A DNA stretch of 64,000 nucleotides from Latilactobacillus sakei. GTDB taxonomy: Bacteria; Bacillota; Bacilli; Lactobacillales; Lactobacillaceae. The stretch covers positions 682,001 through 746,000 of the forward strand of contig CP025839.1 of NCBI GenBank assembly GCA_002953655.1, in the 5' to 3' direction. Both the position numbers and the translations under genes were made by a program. Below the pieces are notes generated by a model, which was given only the letters and a program-made list of their open reading frames with translations, had not been told where the DNA came from and made no database searches. Of this stretch, positions 1-6,575 are shown one piece after another. Within the stretch, counting starts at the first letter, position 1, and each line of letters begins with the position of its first letter.

Positions 1-342
1 ATTCTTGAAGGTTTGCTTAATGCTGTTGCAACTGGCGGACGTTTTACAGGAAAGTCGGAAGACGGAATTCCTAGCGAGTTACAAGCGATTGTGGCTGCTG
101 ACTTTACAACGCAAGGCCCACGCAAGGTAGCAGGATTATGGGCTGGTCATGTTCATGCTGAGAAAATAACTAAACGAGATAACTTCACGCAATGCTTGTT
201 TATCAACGACTGTAATACTAATCCAGATAATATCGGAACGATTCAAGCTTTAGGAATAACGATTGCGACAGTTGATCCAGCGGCTTCAAAGGTAACCTTA
301 TCTGGAATTGGCCGAGCAACAAACCGGCAATATAACTATTAG
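1..342 (+). CDS. Phage tail-associated metallophosphoesterase, 3' part only
   Basis: The frame is open from the first base, so the 5' part lies outside the window; the visible part is about 113 residues. It carries a GHVH motif, the last metal-binding motif of calcineurin-like phosphoesterases, followed by a short beta-rich C-terminus. Phage tail operons of Gram-positive phages often carry such an enzyme fused to or near the tail fibre, perhaps acting on wall polymers or glycerophosphodiesters. The next gene follows after 10 bases with a good ribosome site, so it belongs to the tail operon. Family assignment rests on one motif plus context. Confidence 0.6.
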   Translation: MLEGLLNAVATGGRFTGKSEDGIPSELQAIVAADFTTQGPRKVAGLWAGHVHAEKITKRDNFTQCLFINDCNTNPDNIGTIQALGITIATVDPAASKVTLSGIGRATNRQYNY

Positions 343-352
343 GAGGGAAAAC

Positions 353-1132
353 ATGAAATTAAAACAGACGATTAATTTACTTACGCGGTCAGTTGCGGCG
401 TTGAACGCTAAGTCCGGCTTATTGGTTAGCCGACAAAATCCGGGTCTTGCAAGCCCTGAAATGAAGCGCCAGTTAGAATCACTTTTCGACCATAGAATTG
501 AGCTTAATGATAAAAACACCGATGTTAATACATTACCGCCTGGTCAATACGTCGGAGGGAGTAATTTAGTTAATGCCCCAATTACTCAAATGGGGAATGA
601 ATTTTTTATTGATGTATCTGTGGCTAAGAATGGCGATAAGGTTCTATACGCAACTAATATCCCCACCGGGTCAACTTGGAAGAAGGTCATCGCTCATGGT
701 GACACTAGTGGGCTTTATTATCCTAGAAACTGGACTAAAATCACCACTGAAACGGTACTTTGGAGCGGTATGGGTGACGTCGCTGTTGGACAAGTCCTTA
801 AACTAATTGATAAATGGAGCTTCTACGACGGCTTAATTATCACTTACAACTTGAACGGAGCAATTGGTAGTGTCCGAATGCAAGTGCCGCGTTCGGATTT
901 CCCGACTGGAGTTCCGTCACAAATGTATTTTGTCGGGTTCAATGTTTCAAATACACTATCTGAAAATGCCATTAATGTCGATATTGCGGAAGGTTATCTT
1001 GAAAAAGTGAATGAGTCAAACCTTAAACTAGGCAGCTTTAACCACATTATTGCGAACTTGGCGAAAGGAACGGCTCAATATAACGTGGGACAAGGCTCAT
1101 TTCAAATTAACAATATTTTGGGGGTGAGATAA
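353..1132 (+). CDS. Phage tail/baseplate protein, probably involved in host recognition
   Basis: 259 residues. The ATG at 353 is chosen over an upstream start at 308 because AGGAGG lies at 341-346. The N-terminus is a short helical stretch and the rest is Gly/Asn/Thr-rich and beta-like, with no signal peptide or membrane segment. Its position between a tail phosphoesterase and an XkdX-like gene, just before the holin, is where receptor-binding or accessory tail proteins sit in Siphoviridae-type prophages. No domain is recognised with certainty, so the function is inferred from position. Confidence 0.55.
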   Translation: MKLKQTINLLTRSVAALNAKSGLLVSRQNPGLASPEMKRQLESLFDHRIELNDKNTDVNTLPPGQYVGGSNLVNAPITQMGNEFFIDVSVAKNGDKVLYATNIPTGSTWKKVIAHGDTSGLYYPRNWTKITTETVLWSGMGDVAVGQVLKLIDKWSFYDGLIITYNLNGAIGSVRMQVPRSDFPTGVPSQMYFVGFNVSNTLSENAINVDIAEGYLEKVNESNLKLGSFNHIIANLAKGTAQYNVGQGSFQINNILGVR

Positions 1133-1422
1133 TGATTTTAAGTATTAATAAAAAAAGTGAGATTTTATCTTACGTTGAAATCGGTGGTATCGAGGGCGGA
1201 TTAGAGTACATTGGAGAATTACCTGACGGATTTAGGGATAATTTTAAACCGAGATATTATCTATTATCTAATGGACTAATTGAAGTTAATCCTGATTATT
1301 CTGAGCCAACTACCGAAGAACCAAAACCAGTGTTAACCCAGCAAGACGAAATCAACGCTCATCTATTTAAAATGAATCTAGATTTGCAACTTAAACTGAA
1401 GGAGTTGGAATCCAATGGATAA
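1132..1422 (+). CDS. Small phage tail-region protein of unknown function
   Basis: 96 residues. Its ATG overlaps the previous stop codon by one base, so it is translationally coupled. The N-terminal half is a compact mixed segment; the C-terminal third is Pro/Glu-rich and then helical and charged. This architecture resembles the small proteins found just before XkdX-like genes in lactobacillus prophages. The next gene overlaps its end by 8 bases. Confidence 0.55.
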   Translation: MILSINKKSEILSYVEIGGIEGGLEYIGELPDGFRDNFKPRYYLLSNGLIEVNPDYSEPTTEEPKPVLTQQDEINAHLFKMNLDLQLKLKELESNG

Positions 1423-1549
1423 AGAGTATATTGCGTTTTTATTTCATCACGGAGAGCTAGACCGTGATTATTTAAAGCTAGCCGTTGAGTTTGGTCAACT
1501 AACGCAAGCTGATTTTGATGACATTACTAAACCAAACGGGGCAGAATAA
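1415..1549 (+). CDS. XkdX-like phage protein
   Basis: 44 residues starting MDKEYIAFLFHHGELDRDY. The pattern, a short aromatic helix, then a turn, then FGQLTQADFDDIT, matches the small XkdX family encoded between tail fibre and holin genes in PBSX-like and lactobacillus phages. Its start overlaps the end of the previous gene and its stop (TAATG) overlaps the start of the next, so the three are coupled. Its molecular role is unknown even in the family. Confidence 0.7.
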   Translation: MDKEYIAFLFHHGELDRDYLKLAVEFGQLTQADFDDITKPNGAE

Positions 1550-1671
1550 TGGGGCTATTTAGAGGTTTAAAATACGCGTTACCAATAGCAATCCTCCTCT
1601 GGATTGCTATTTTTTATATCATCATTAAAGGAGGCACCAGAATTATTGATTGTTTTACAAACCTTATATGA
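1549..1671 (+). CDS. Tiny single-span membrane protein in the lysis cassette
   Basis: 40 residues. It starts with ATG sharing a base with the XkdX-like stop and ends inside the holin gene (26-base overlap in another frame). Residues about 10-27 form one hydrophobic helix (ALPIAILLWIAIFYIII) followed by a short polar tail. Size and place suggest an accessory holin or antiholin, but it resembles no family I recognise. Coding status is supported by the coupled start and the clean transmembrane pattern, not by homology. Confidence 0.5.
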   Translation: MGLFRGLKYALPIAILLWIAIFYIIIKGGTRIIDCFTNLI

Positions 1672-2167
1672 CATGCTAGCAGTGCAGTTCCACAAAATGA
1701 GCCAACCAAAAATGCTCCTGCAGACTGCAGCTGTCGCCATCGCTTTTAAAATCCCTGGATGGGTGTTTCATCAAGGCCCCACGATTAATCATGCGGTGAT
1801 GATCGTCGTGCTGGTCGTGGTGATGTGTTGCGATTGGCTGTCGGGGTCGGTCCTCGCGCATCGGTCGCCGGTTATGCTCCACAACAGTCACTACGGCAAC
1901 GAGGCGATGATCCGCGACGCCATCATCGTTTTTATCTGCTTCGGCTTCATGGGGATGGACTTTGTACTCAAAAGTAAATCATTTCTATTCGCGGTCTTCA
2001 CCGCAGCGTTTATCGCGCAAAACATGAACTCAGTGCTAAGTAACGTCTATGTCCTTGGATGGAATAAATACTTCCCAATGTGGCTATTCAGCTTACTAAA
2101 AGACGAAATCATTTCAAAAGTTAAAAAATATTATCAAAAAGGGGAACCAGAAAATGAAAAAGAATAA
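1646..2167 (+). CDS. Phage holin (phage_holin_4/LydA-like family)
   Basis: 173 residues if it starts at the TTG at 1646, which lies 11 bases after AAAGGAGG; the open frame extends further upstream but without a ribosome site. Three or four hydrophobic segments are visible (about residues 25-40, 47-67, 96-115, 118-135) and the C-terminus is charged (KKYYQKGEPENEKE), typical of toxin-secretion/phage-lysis holins. It opens the membrane to end infection. The endolysin gene overlaps its last 14 bases. Confidence 0.75.
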   Translation: MIVLQTLYDMLAVQFHKMSQPKMLLQTAAVAIAFKIPGWVFHQGPTINHAVMIVVLVVVMCCDWLSGSVLAHRSPVMLHNSHYGNEAMIRDAIIVFICFGFMGMDFVLKSKSFLFAVFTAAFIAQNMNSVLSNVYVLGWNKYFPMWLFSLLKDEIISKVKKYYQKGEPENEKE

Positions 2168-3080
2168 ATTAATGAAACTAGTAGTCGCCGGAATGGCGGC
2201 TTTTTTAATGGCCGTAGGAACAACAACCGGTGCACAGGCTGTGTATTCGATTGACTACACGTATGCATTTAATGCCAACCAAGGTAGTTCGCAACGCGCT
2301 TTAAATATGTATTTAATCTTGCATGAAGTCGGTGGCGAGGCGCCTGGCGTGAATGTCGCCATGAATATGAAAAATAACTATACGCCTTATTCTGCTTACT
2401 CAACATTTATCGTTGGCGATGGTGGACACGTCTACCAAATTGGCGAACCCGGTTATGTTGCATACGCTGCAGGTGATGCTAACGGCTACAGCCCAGTTCA
2501 AATCGAGCTACAACACACATACGACAAGGCCACGTTCGCTAAAAACTACGCAACCTACATCGAACTTGCCCGTGACTATGCCAAAAAATATGGTATTCCA
2601 TTGACCTTAGACGCAGGTGGTGCTGGAACACCAGGGATTAAATCGCACCTTTGGATTACCCAAAACATCTGGGGTGATCACGTCGACCCTTACGGTTATC
2701 TAGCATCAATGGGCATTTCTAAAGCTAAGTTGGCGAATGATTTGGCAAAAGGGACAACTAATGTCGGTGGAGGTAATACTACGCCAACCAATCCCACAAA
2801 GCCAACTACGCCAAGTAATTCAAGTGTACCAGCAGGCTTCACAGCTGAACGCGGTACATTCGTAAATGGTGATACGCCAATCATGGACCGTGTCGGTGGT
2901 GCATCTGTCTACAATACACGCGGCGAATACTTGCAACCATACGCAAGTTGGTCATATGACAGTTACAAGCGCATCGGAAACTTAGTTTGGATTCACCAAG
3001 TATTCTTTAACGGCACGCGTAACATTGATGTGTTTATCCCAGTCCGTGAGGGATCATGTCCATGGGGGACATTCAAGTAG
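2154..3080 (+). CDS. Secreted phage endolysin, N-acetylmuramoyl-L-alanine amidase (Amidase_2) with SH3-like C-terminus
   Basis: 308 residues. A Sec-type signal peptide is visible at residues 1-30 (MKKNK, hydrophobic core, cleavage after AQA). Residues about 31-200 form an Amidase_2/PGRP-like domain with candidate zinc ligands in LILHE and in WGDHVDP. A Thr/Pro-rich linker at about 205-220 leads to a C-terminal wall-binding module of the SH3 type found in lactobacillus lysins. A signal peptide makes it a secreted endolysin, so the holin may activate it rather than export it. It is the last gene of the late operon. Confidence 0.85.
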   Translation: MKKNKLMKLVVAGMAAFLMAVGTTTGAQAVYSIDYTYAFNANQGSSQRALNMYLILHEVGGEAPGVNVAMNMKNNYTPYSAYSTFIVGDGGHVYQIGEPGYVAYAAGDANGYSPVQIELQHTYDKATFAKNYATYIELARDYAKKYGIPLTLDAGGAGTPGIKSHLWITQNIWGDHVDPYGYLASMGISKAKLANDLAKGTTNVGGGNTTPTNPTKPTTPSNSSVPAGFTAERGTFVNGDTPIMDRVGGASVYNTRGEYLQPYASWSYDSYKRIGNLVWIHQVFFNGTRNIDVFIPVREGSCPWGTFK

Positions 3081-3085
3081 GCATT

Positions 3086-3109
3086 AAAAAAGCCCTCGAA
3101 TGAGGGCTT
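3086..3109 (-). terminator. Terminator between endolysin and AbiC-like gene
   Basis: Inverted repeat AAGCCCTC/GAGGGCTT with a 4-base loop. The run of T on the minus strand (A-run at 3085-3090 on the plus strand) makes it a good terminator for the abortive-infection gene; it may also slow transcription from the late operon. Confidence 0.7.
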
Positions 3110-4250
3110 ATACATAGGAGCTATTTCGAACATATTCATCTTTTAGAATGTTTAAATCCGTATCCTTCCAAATTAAATTACTGGTTGCAAAATGGATAGT
3201 ATCTGAATTAATGCTGGTATCTAATTCCTCTTTGTCACCCCATAGATTCATCTTTTTAACGAGACTTTTAAATTTTTTCCCTCTATCAGTATATTGAGCG
3301 TTATAGAAAAGTATCATTAAGTGATTTTCACTTAGTTGAGTTCGTAAAATGCCGCAGTATTTATTAATTACCTTGTCTGAGTTAGAGAAATCAAGAATAA
3401 TCTTTAAAATTCGATGAACGGTTCTAAAATAGATACCATGCTTGTTATCTAAGAGTATCTTTTCAATAATTTCTTTTTTTTCGGTTTCTGAAATTTCAGA
3501 AGACATTTCCATAGTTTCATGATGAAACATTTCAAATAACTCCTCTTTCCAGCACCCAATATCAGAAGCTTTATCAGGAAATTTTTTTTGAATGTCTGAT
3601 ATAAGGCTATTGAAAAGGGTGTTGTTGCCTTCACTATTAAATATTAAATCTATTGCGTTTACTGGATTATTATTAAAATTTGTTATTATTAGAAGACTCT
3701 CCAGCTGATTATCTAATACATCATCTGGGTAATTTGAATCCGTATTTTCAGTATCTCCTTTATAATAAGAATAGTATATGGAAGAACGCTCAGATAAGTT
3801 TATATCACTCAAGTTAGTAATATGATCCAGAAATTCGGGTTTCCGGATAGGAATCCGTTTGGAATCTAATGTAGATGGATTGTTTTTAATTTTTTGTAGT
3901 TTTGTTTGCTCCCAATCTAAATATAAATTATCGAGTTTAGTAAAAACATCATTTAAGAATGGTTCATTTCGTTTGTAATTGCTTTTAATCTCATCAGTAC
4001 GTAATTTATTAAGTTTCAATTGTGATTTGGTTTTTATTTTATCTAATGTTGTTTTGATCTCATCAGAACTATTTTCATTTGAAGAAATAACCTTATTAAG
4101 TAAAGAAATCAAATGAAAAAATAAATTATCAAAGTTGTTATTTTTGTTATTTTTGGCAGTGACGATTGAAGTATATACTGTGGCAATTAGTGCAAGTGTT
4201 GCAATGATGGTACTGATGTTAGAAATTAACCACTTTAGAGCACTGTTCAT
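3108..4250 (-). CDS. AbiC-like abortive infection protein (putAbiC family), prophage-borne
   Basis: 380 residues from the ATG at 4250, which is better spaced from AAGGAG than the ATG at 4262; a TTG at 4256 is also possible. A membrane helix spans about residues 5-25 (ISTIIATLALIATVYTSI), followed by a long polar, helical, Lys/Asn-rich region. The C-terminal part has the hallmark of the putative AbiC family: YFRTVHRILK, then ILRTQLSENHLMILFYNA, then GKKFKSLVKK. Such proteins abort phage infection in lactococci by unknown means. It runs against the late operon and near the attachment site, as lysogenic-conversion genes do. Base composition is clearly more AT-rich than its neighbours. Confidence 0.75.
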   Translation of the reverse strand: MNSALKWLISNISTIIATLALIATVYTSIVTAKNNKNNNFDNLFFHLISLLNKVISSNENSSDEIKTTLDKIKTKSQLKLNKLRTDEIKSNYKRNEPFLNDVFTKLDNLYLDWEQTKLQKIKNNPSTLDSKRIPIRKPEFLDHITNLSDINLSERSSIYYSYYKGDTENTDSNYPDDVLDNQLESLLIITNFNNNPVNAIDLIFNSEGNNTLFNSLISDIQKKFPDKASDIGCWKEELFEMFHHETMEMSSEISETEKKEIIEKILLDNKHGIYFRTVHRILKIILDFSNSDKVINKYCGILRTQLSENHLMILFYNAQYTDRGKKFKSLVKKMNLWGDKEELDTSINSDTIHFATSNLIWKDTDLNILKDEYVRNSSYV

Positions 4251-4288
4251 AATCAAATACATCTCCTTGTATGATAGTTAACTCCATT

Positions 4289-4297
4289 AGTATACCA
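4289..4297 (-). promoter_or_regulatory. Extended -10 promoter for the AbiC-like gene
   Basis: On the minus strand TGG-TATACT (TATACT at 4294-4289) lies about 40 bases before the start codon. No good -35 is visible, fitting an extended -10 promoter independent of the late-gene promoter. Confidence 0.4.
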
Positions 4298-4317
4298 AAT
4301 CACAAAAGAATTACCAC

Positions 4318-4347
4318 TTGACTTATACGAACGTACATTCGTATAAT
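4318..4347 (+). promoter_or_regulatory. Promoter with LexA (SOS)-box-like palindrome in the spacer
   Basis: TTGACT (4318-4323) and TATAAT (4342-4347) are separated by 18 bases. The spacer and -10 contain ATACGAACGT/ACATTCGTAT (4325-4344), a 20-base dyad with one mismatched pair. Its core CGAAC-N4-ATTCG differs by one base from the Gram-positive LexA/DinR box CGAAC-N4-GTTCG. Placement between -35 and -10 fits repression by LexA. Confidence 0.6.
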
Positions 4348-4369
4348 ATAACTCGAAGGAGTGGTCGAG

Positions 4370-4630
4370 ATGGAATATGTCAGCTTAAAAGGGACTATCA
4401 ATAGCGCCGTTAAAGTCATCAGCTTCAGCCCGTACCTTGTTCGGTTCAAACTTAAAACAGCGGAACAGAATTATAATTGCCTGGTCGCAAAAGATGCGTT
4501 GAATTTTATGTATGTTGCCGAAGAAGCTGCAGGTATTTCAATTTTCGGCCACTTGAATAAGAGGAAACAACTAATCGTAGACAAGTACCATGTCAAGAAT
4601 GTTATTCCAAATTTATCTGTTGTAAGATAA
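4370..4630 (+). CDS. Small protein of unknown function, candidate SOS-induced prophage gene
   Basis: 86 residues from the ATG at 4370, 8 bases after AAGGAG; a GTG at 4361 overlaps the ribosome site and is unlikely. It is beta-rich with no membrane segment; the alternating pattern (SLKGTINSAVKVISF, YLVRFKLKTAEQNYNCLVA) could be an OB-like barrel. It is the first gene after the LexA-box-like promoter and is followed 29 bases later by a second small gene. I do not recognise the family. Confidence 0.55.
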   Translation: MEYVSLKGTINSAVKVISFSPYLVRFKLKTAEQNYNCLVAKDALNFMYVAEEAAGISIFGHLNKRKQLIVDKYHVKNVIPNLSVVR

Positions 4631-4659
4631 TACGAGAACAAAAGTCGGGAGCGAATTGA

Positions 4660-4938
4660 ATGAAGCAATTTGAACCAGCACGGATTAACGATCAGTATTC
4701 TTTAGTTTTGAACCCAACCGGAAATGTCGACCTATATAGGGAAGGAATCGGCGAGGTGGGTAGTATGAGTTACTATTACACGCGAAACGATTTACCACTG
4801 TTCATCTGTCGCCACGATCCAACAGCAGATTTGAGAACTATTCATGACGTGATGGTGCAACTGGATAACCAGATGGATGAAATGGTCGAATGTGGTTGCT
4901 TAATGGTAGGTGGCCGGAATGTTGCAATTCAGAGATAA
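4660..4938 (+). CDS. Small protein of unknown function, second gene of the SOS-like pair
   Basis: 92 residues; ATG preceded by GGGAG at a suitable distance. It is acidic and soluble with no signal peptide. The middle contains SYYYTRNDLPLFICRHDP and the end is helical with a CGC motif. It shares the upstream promoter and is closed by a terminator just after its stop codon, so the two genes form a short operon between AbiC and the attachment site. Family not recognised. Confidence 0.5.
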   Translation: MKQFEPARINDQYSLVLNPTGNVDLYREGIGEVGSMSYYYTRNDLPLFICRHDPTADLRTIHDVMVQLDNQMDEMVECGCLMVGGRNVAIQR

Positions 4939-4940
4939 AT

Positions 4941-4973
4941 AAAAATGCCATCCTAAATTAGGGTGGCATTTTT
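4941..4973 (+). terminator. Terminator of the small two-gene operon
   Basis: AAAAATGCCA-(T)CCT / AGGG-TGGCATTTTT forms a stem of about 14 pairs with a short loop and ends in a T-run. It starts two bases after the stop of the 92-residue gene. Confidence 0.8.
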
Positions 4974-5136
4974 GATTTCTTCTATAATATAAATTGATTT
5001 ATAGTTGGGTGCAGAATGAATCGGATAGCTACTTAAAGGCAAAATAAAAACCCGTCAACTTAATGACGAGTTTTATACTTTTTCTGCACCAATCTGCACG
5101 GAAGACTTACAAAGCCTAGTACAAAAGGTATATATA
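4974..5136. other. Prophage end (presumed attR flank) with repeated TCTGCAC motifs
   Basis: No gene. GGTGCAGAA (5008-5016) is the exact reverse complement of TTCTGCACC (5082-5090), and TCTGCACGG follows at 5093-5101. Between them lies a hairpin, AAAACCCGTCA/TGACGAGTTTT (5047-5074), with one mismatch. Short repeats 40-130 bases from the core are typical of integrase arm-type sites, so this may be the phage arm of attR. The left attachment site is outside the window. Confidence 0.4.
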
Positions 5137-5208
5137 TGCGCCACCCGGGAGTCGAACCCGGATCTCAAGAACCGGAATCTTGGGTGCTATCCATTACACT
5201 AGCGGCGC
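5137..5208 (-). tRNA. tRNA-Arg (anticodon CCG)
   Basis: 72 bases on the minus strand. Acceptor GCGCCGC pairs with GTGGCGC (one G-U). The anticodon stem is CAAGA/TCTTG with loop TTCCGGT, and the T-loop is GGTTCGACTCC. CCA is not encoded. The 3' end faces the prophage, so the last bases of the tRNA are the probable integration core, left intact by the insertion. Confidence 0.95.
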
Positions 5209-5242
5209 AACCTAATATGTGTACTCAACAGTACAATATATT

Positions 5243-5271
5243 ATTTTAGCGGATTTCTAGAAAAATTTCAA
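5243..5271 (-). promoter_or_regulatory. Promoter of tRNA-Arg(CCG)
   Basis: On the minus strand TTGAAA (5271-5266) and TAAAAT (5248-5243) are separated by 17 bases, about 35 bases before the tRNA. A short GTACT/AGTAC repeat (5221-5234) lies in the leader. Confidence 0.6.
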
Positions 5272-5322
5272 GCCCAAATTTTAATAAATCGCGATAAATC
5301 AACGTTTTAAAATTATTCGGAA

Positions 5323-5336
5323 AGAAAACGTATTCA
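5323..5336. promoter_or_regulatory. cre-like site upstream of the glycolytic operon promoter
   Basis: AGAAAACGTATTCA matches the cre consensus TGNAANCGNWNNCA at all fixed positions but the first. It ends 14 bases before the -35 of cggR. This upstream position fits CcpA activation, as known for the Lactococcus las operon, rather than roadblock repression. Confidence 0.5.
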
Positions 5337-5350
5337 TTAAGCGCAAAGCA

Positions 5351-5379
5351 TTGCATGTATTTTACTCACTTGATATAAT
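5351..5379 (+). promoter_or_regulatory. Promoter of the cggR-gap-pgk-tpi operon
   Basis: TTGCAT (5351-5356) and a perfect TATAAT (5374-5379) are 17 bases apart, giving a leader of about 110 bases before cggR. Confidence 0.75.
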
Positions 5380-5462
5380 GGTCTTGTTCAAAGGATAAGT
5401 TACTAGTTTTAGTAAGTTGCCTTTTATTTTTTGCCAGACATGGGTCGATTGATGACACAGAT

Positions 5463-5480
5463 GGACATTTAATGTCCCAC
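5463..5480 (+). promoter_or_regulatory. Candidate CggR operator half-site
   Basis: GACA-N6-GTCCCA is the reverse complement of the B. subtilis CggR operator half-site pattern CGGGAC-N6-TGTC, with one difference at its outer end, and lies inside the dyad GGACATT-T-AATGTCC. As in Bacillus it is between the promoter and cggR, here just before the start codon. A second clear half-site at the expected spacing is not visible. Confidence 0.45.
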
Positions 5481-5499
5481 CGGAAAGTAGGCGAGAGCA

Positions 5500-6537
5500 A
5501 TGCGCGATGAGTTATCTGCAATAGAAGCGGTTGCGCCTGATTTTGTCGGTGTCGTTAAGAAACGTTACCAAGTCCTACAGCATATTGATTGGCTTGCACC
5601 AGTTGGGCGACGCACACTTGCTGAGCAGCTCAAATTGAGTGAAAGAGTCATTCGGACGGAGACGGATTTTTTAAAGGCACAAGGTTTGCTTAATTCGTCA
5701 AAATCAGGTATGGTTTTAACTGTCAAAGGACAAGAAGTTCTTGATCAGTTGAAACAAGTAATGGACCAATTCTTAGGATTACGGCAGACCGAACGAGAGT
5801 TGAGTCGCTACCTTGGAATTGAGCATTGCTTAATTGTATCTGGCAATAGTGATGAACAACCAAAAGTCCTCACCGAAATGGGCAAATTAGTCAATAGTAC
5901 GTTACAGTTATTATTACCACAAGGCCAAAGCGTTGTGGCGGTAATGGGTGGTACGACGATGGCTAAGGCAGCTCATGAACTGTCAACCGATCTTTCTAAA
6001 AAGCGCAATTTAATCTTTGTGCCGGCTAGAGGTGGGATTGGTGAGAGTGTTGATATTCAGGCGAATGCGGTTTGTGCCGAGATGGCCAGCCAAACTGGTG
6101 GTAAACATCGGGCATTATACGTTCCTGAACAGGTGAGTGAGAAGACTTATGCCCCACTATTAGAAGAACCAAGTGTTCAAGAAGTGTTGAAGCTGATTGA
6201 ACGCAGTCGCGGCGTGTTGCATAGTATTGGCGAAGCCATTACGATGGCAGAACGGCGGGATATGCCGATTGAAACCATCAAGATGCTGAAAGAAAAGCAT
6301 GCGGTGGGTGAGGCCTTCGGTTACTTCTTTAACGCACAAGGCGAAGTGGTGTACAAGATTCCGCGAATTGGATTACAGATTCGTGACTTATTAAATATTC
6401 CGTGTGTACTCGCGGTTGCAGGTGGGACTTCTAAGGCCCAAGCAATTGAAGCGTACATGCACCTCGCACCTCAACAGACGTGGTTAATCACGGATGAGGG
6501 TGCCGCAAACTCGATTTTACAAGGGGCAACCCTTTAA
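5500..6537 (+). CDS. cggR: Central glycolytic genes regulator CggR (SorC/DeoR-type)
   Basis: 345 residues, the usual length for CggR. The N-terminus holds a winged helix-turn-helix (about residues 30-75: RRTLAEQLKLSERVIRTE). The rest is the SorC-type sugar-binding domain, which binds fructose-1,6-bisphosphate in Bacillus. It represses its own operon when glycolytic flux is low. It heads cggR-gap-pgk-tpi, the usual Firmicute order. A small AAGGG/CCCTT hairpin spans its stop codon, where Bacillus mRNA is processed to release the gap transcript. Confidence 0.93.
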   Translation: MRDELSAIEAVAPDFVGVVKKRYQVLQHIDWLAPVGRRTLAEQLKLSERVIRTETDFLKAQGLLNSSKSGMVLTVKGQEVLDQLKQVMDQFLGLRQTERELSRYLGIEHCLIVSGNSDEQPKVLTEMGKLVNSTLQLLLPQGQSVVAVMGGTTMAKAAHELSTDLSKKRNLIFVPARGGIGESVDIQANAVCAEMASQTGGKHRALYVPEQVSEKTYAPLLEEPSVQEVLKLIERSRGVLHSIGEAITMAERRDMPIETIKMLKEKHAVGEAFGYFFNAQGEVVYKIPRIGLQIRDLLNIPCVLAVAGGTSKAQAIEAYMHLAPQQTWLITDEGAANSILQGATL

Positions 6538-6575
6538 AATAAAAATTTTCATTTCCTAAAGGAGGAAATTCTATT

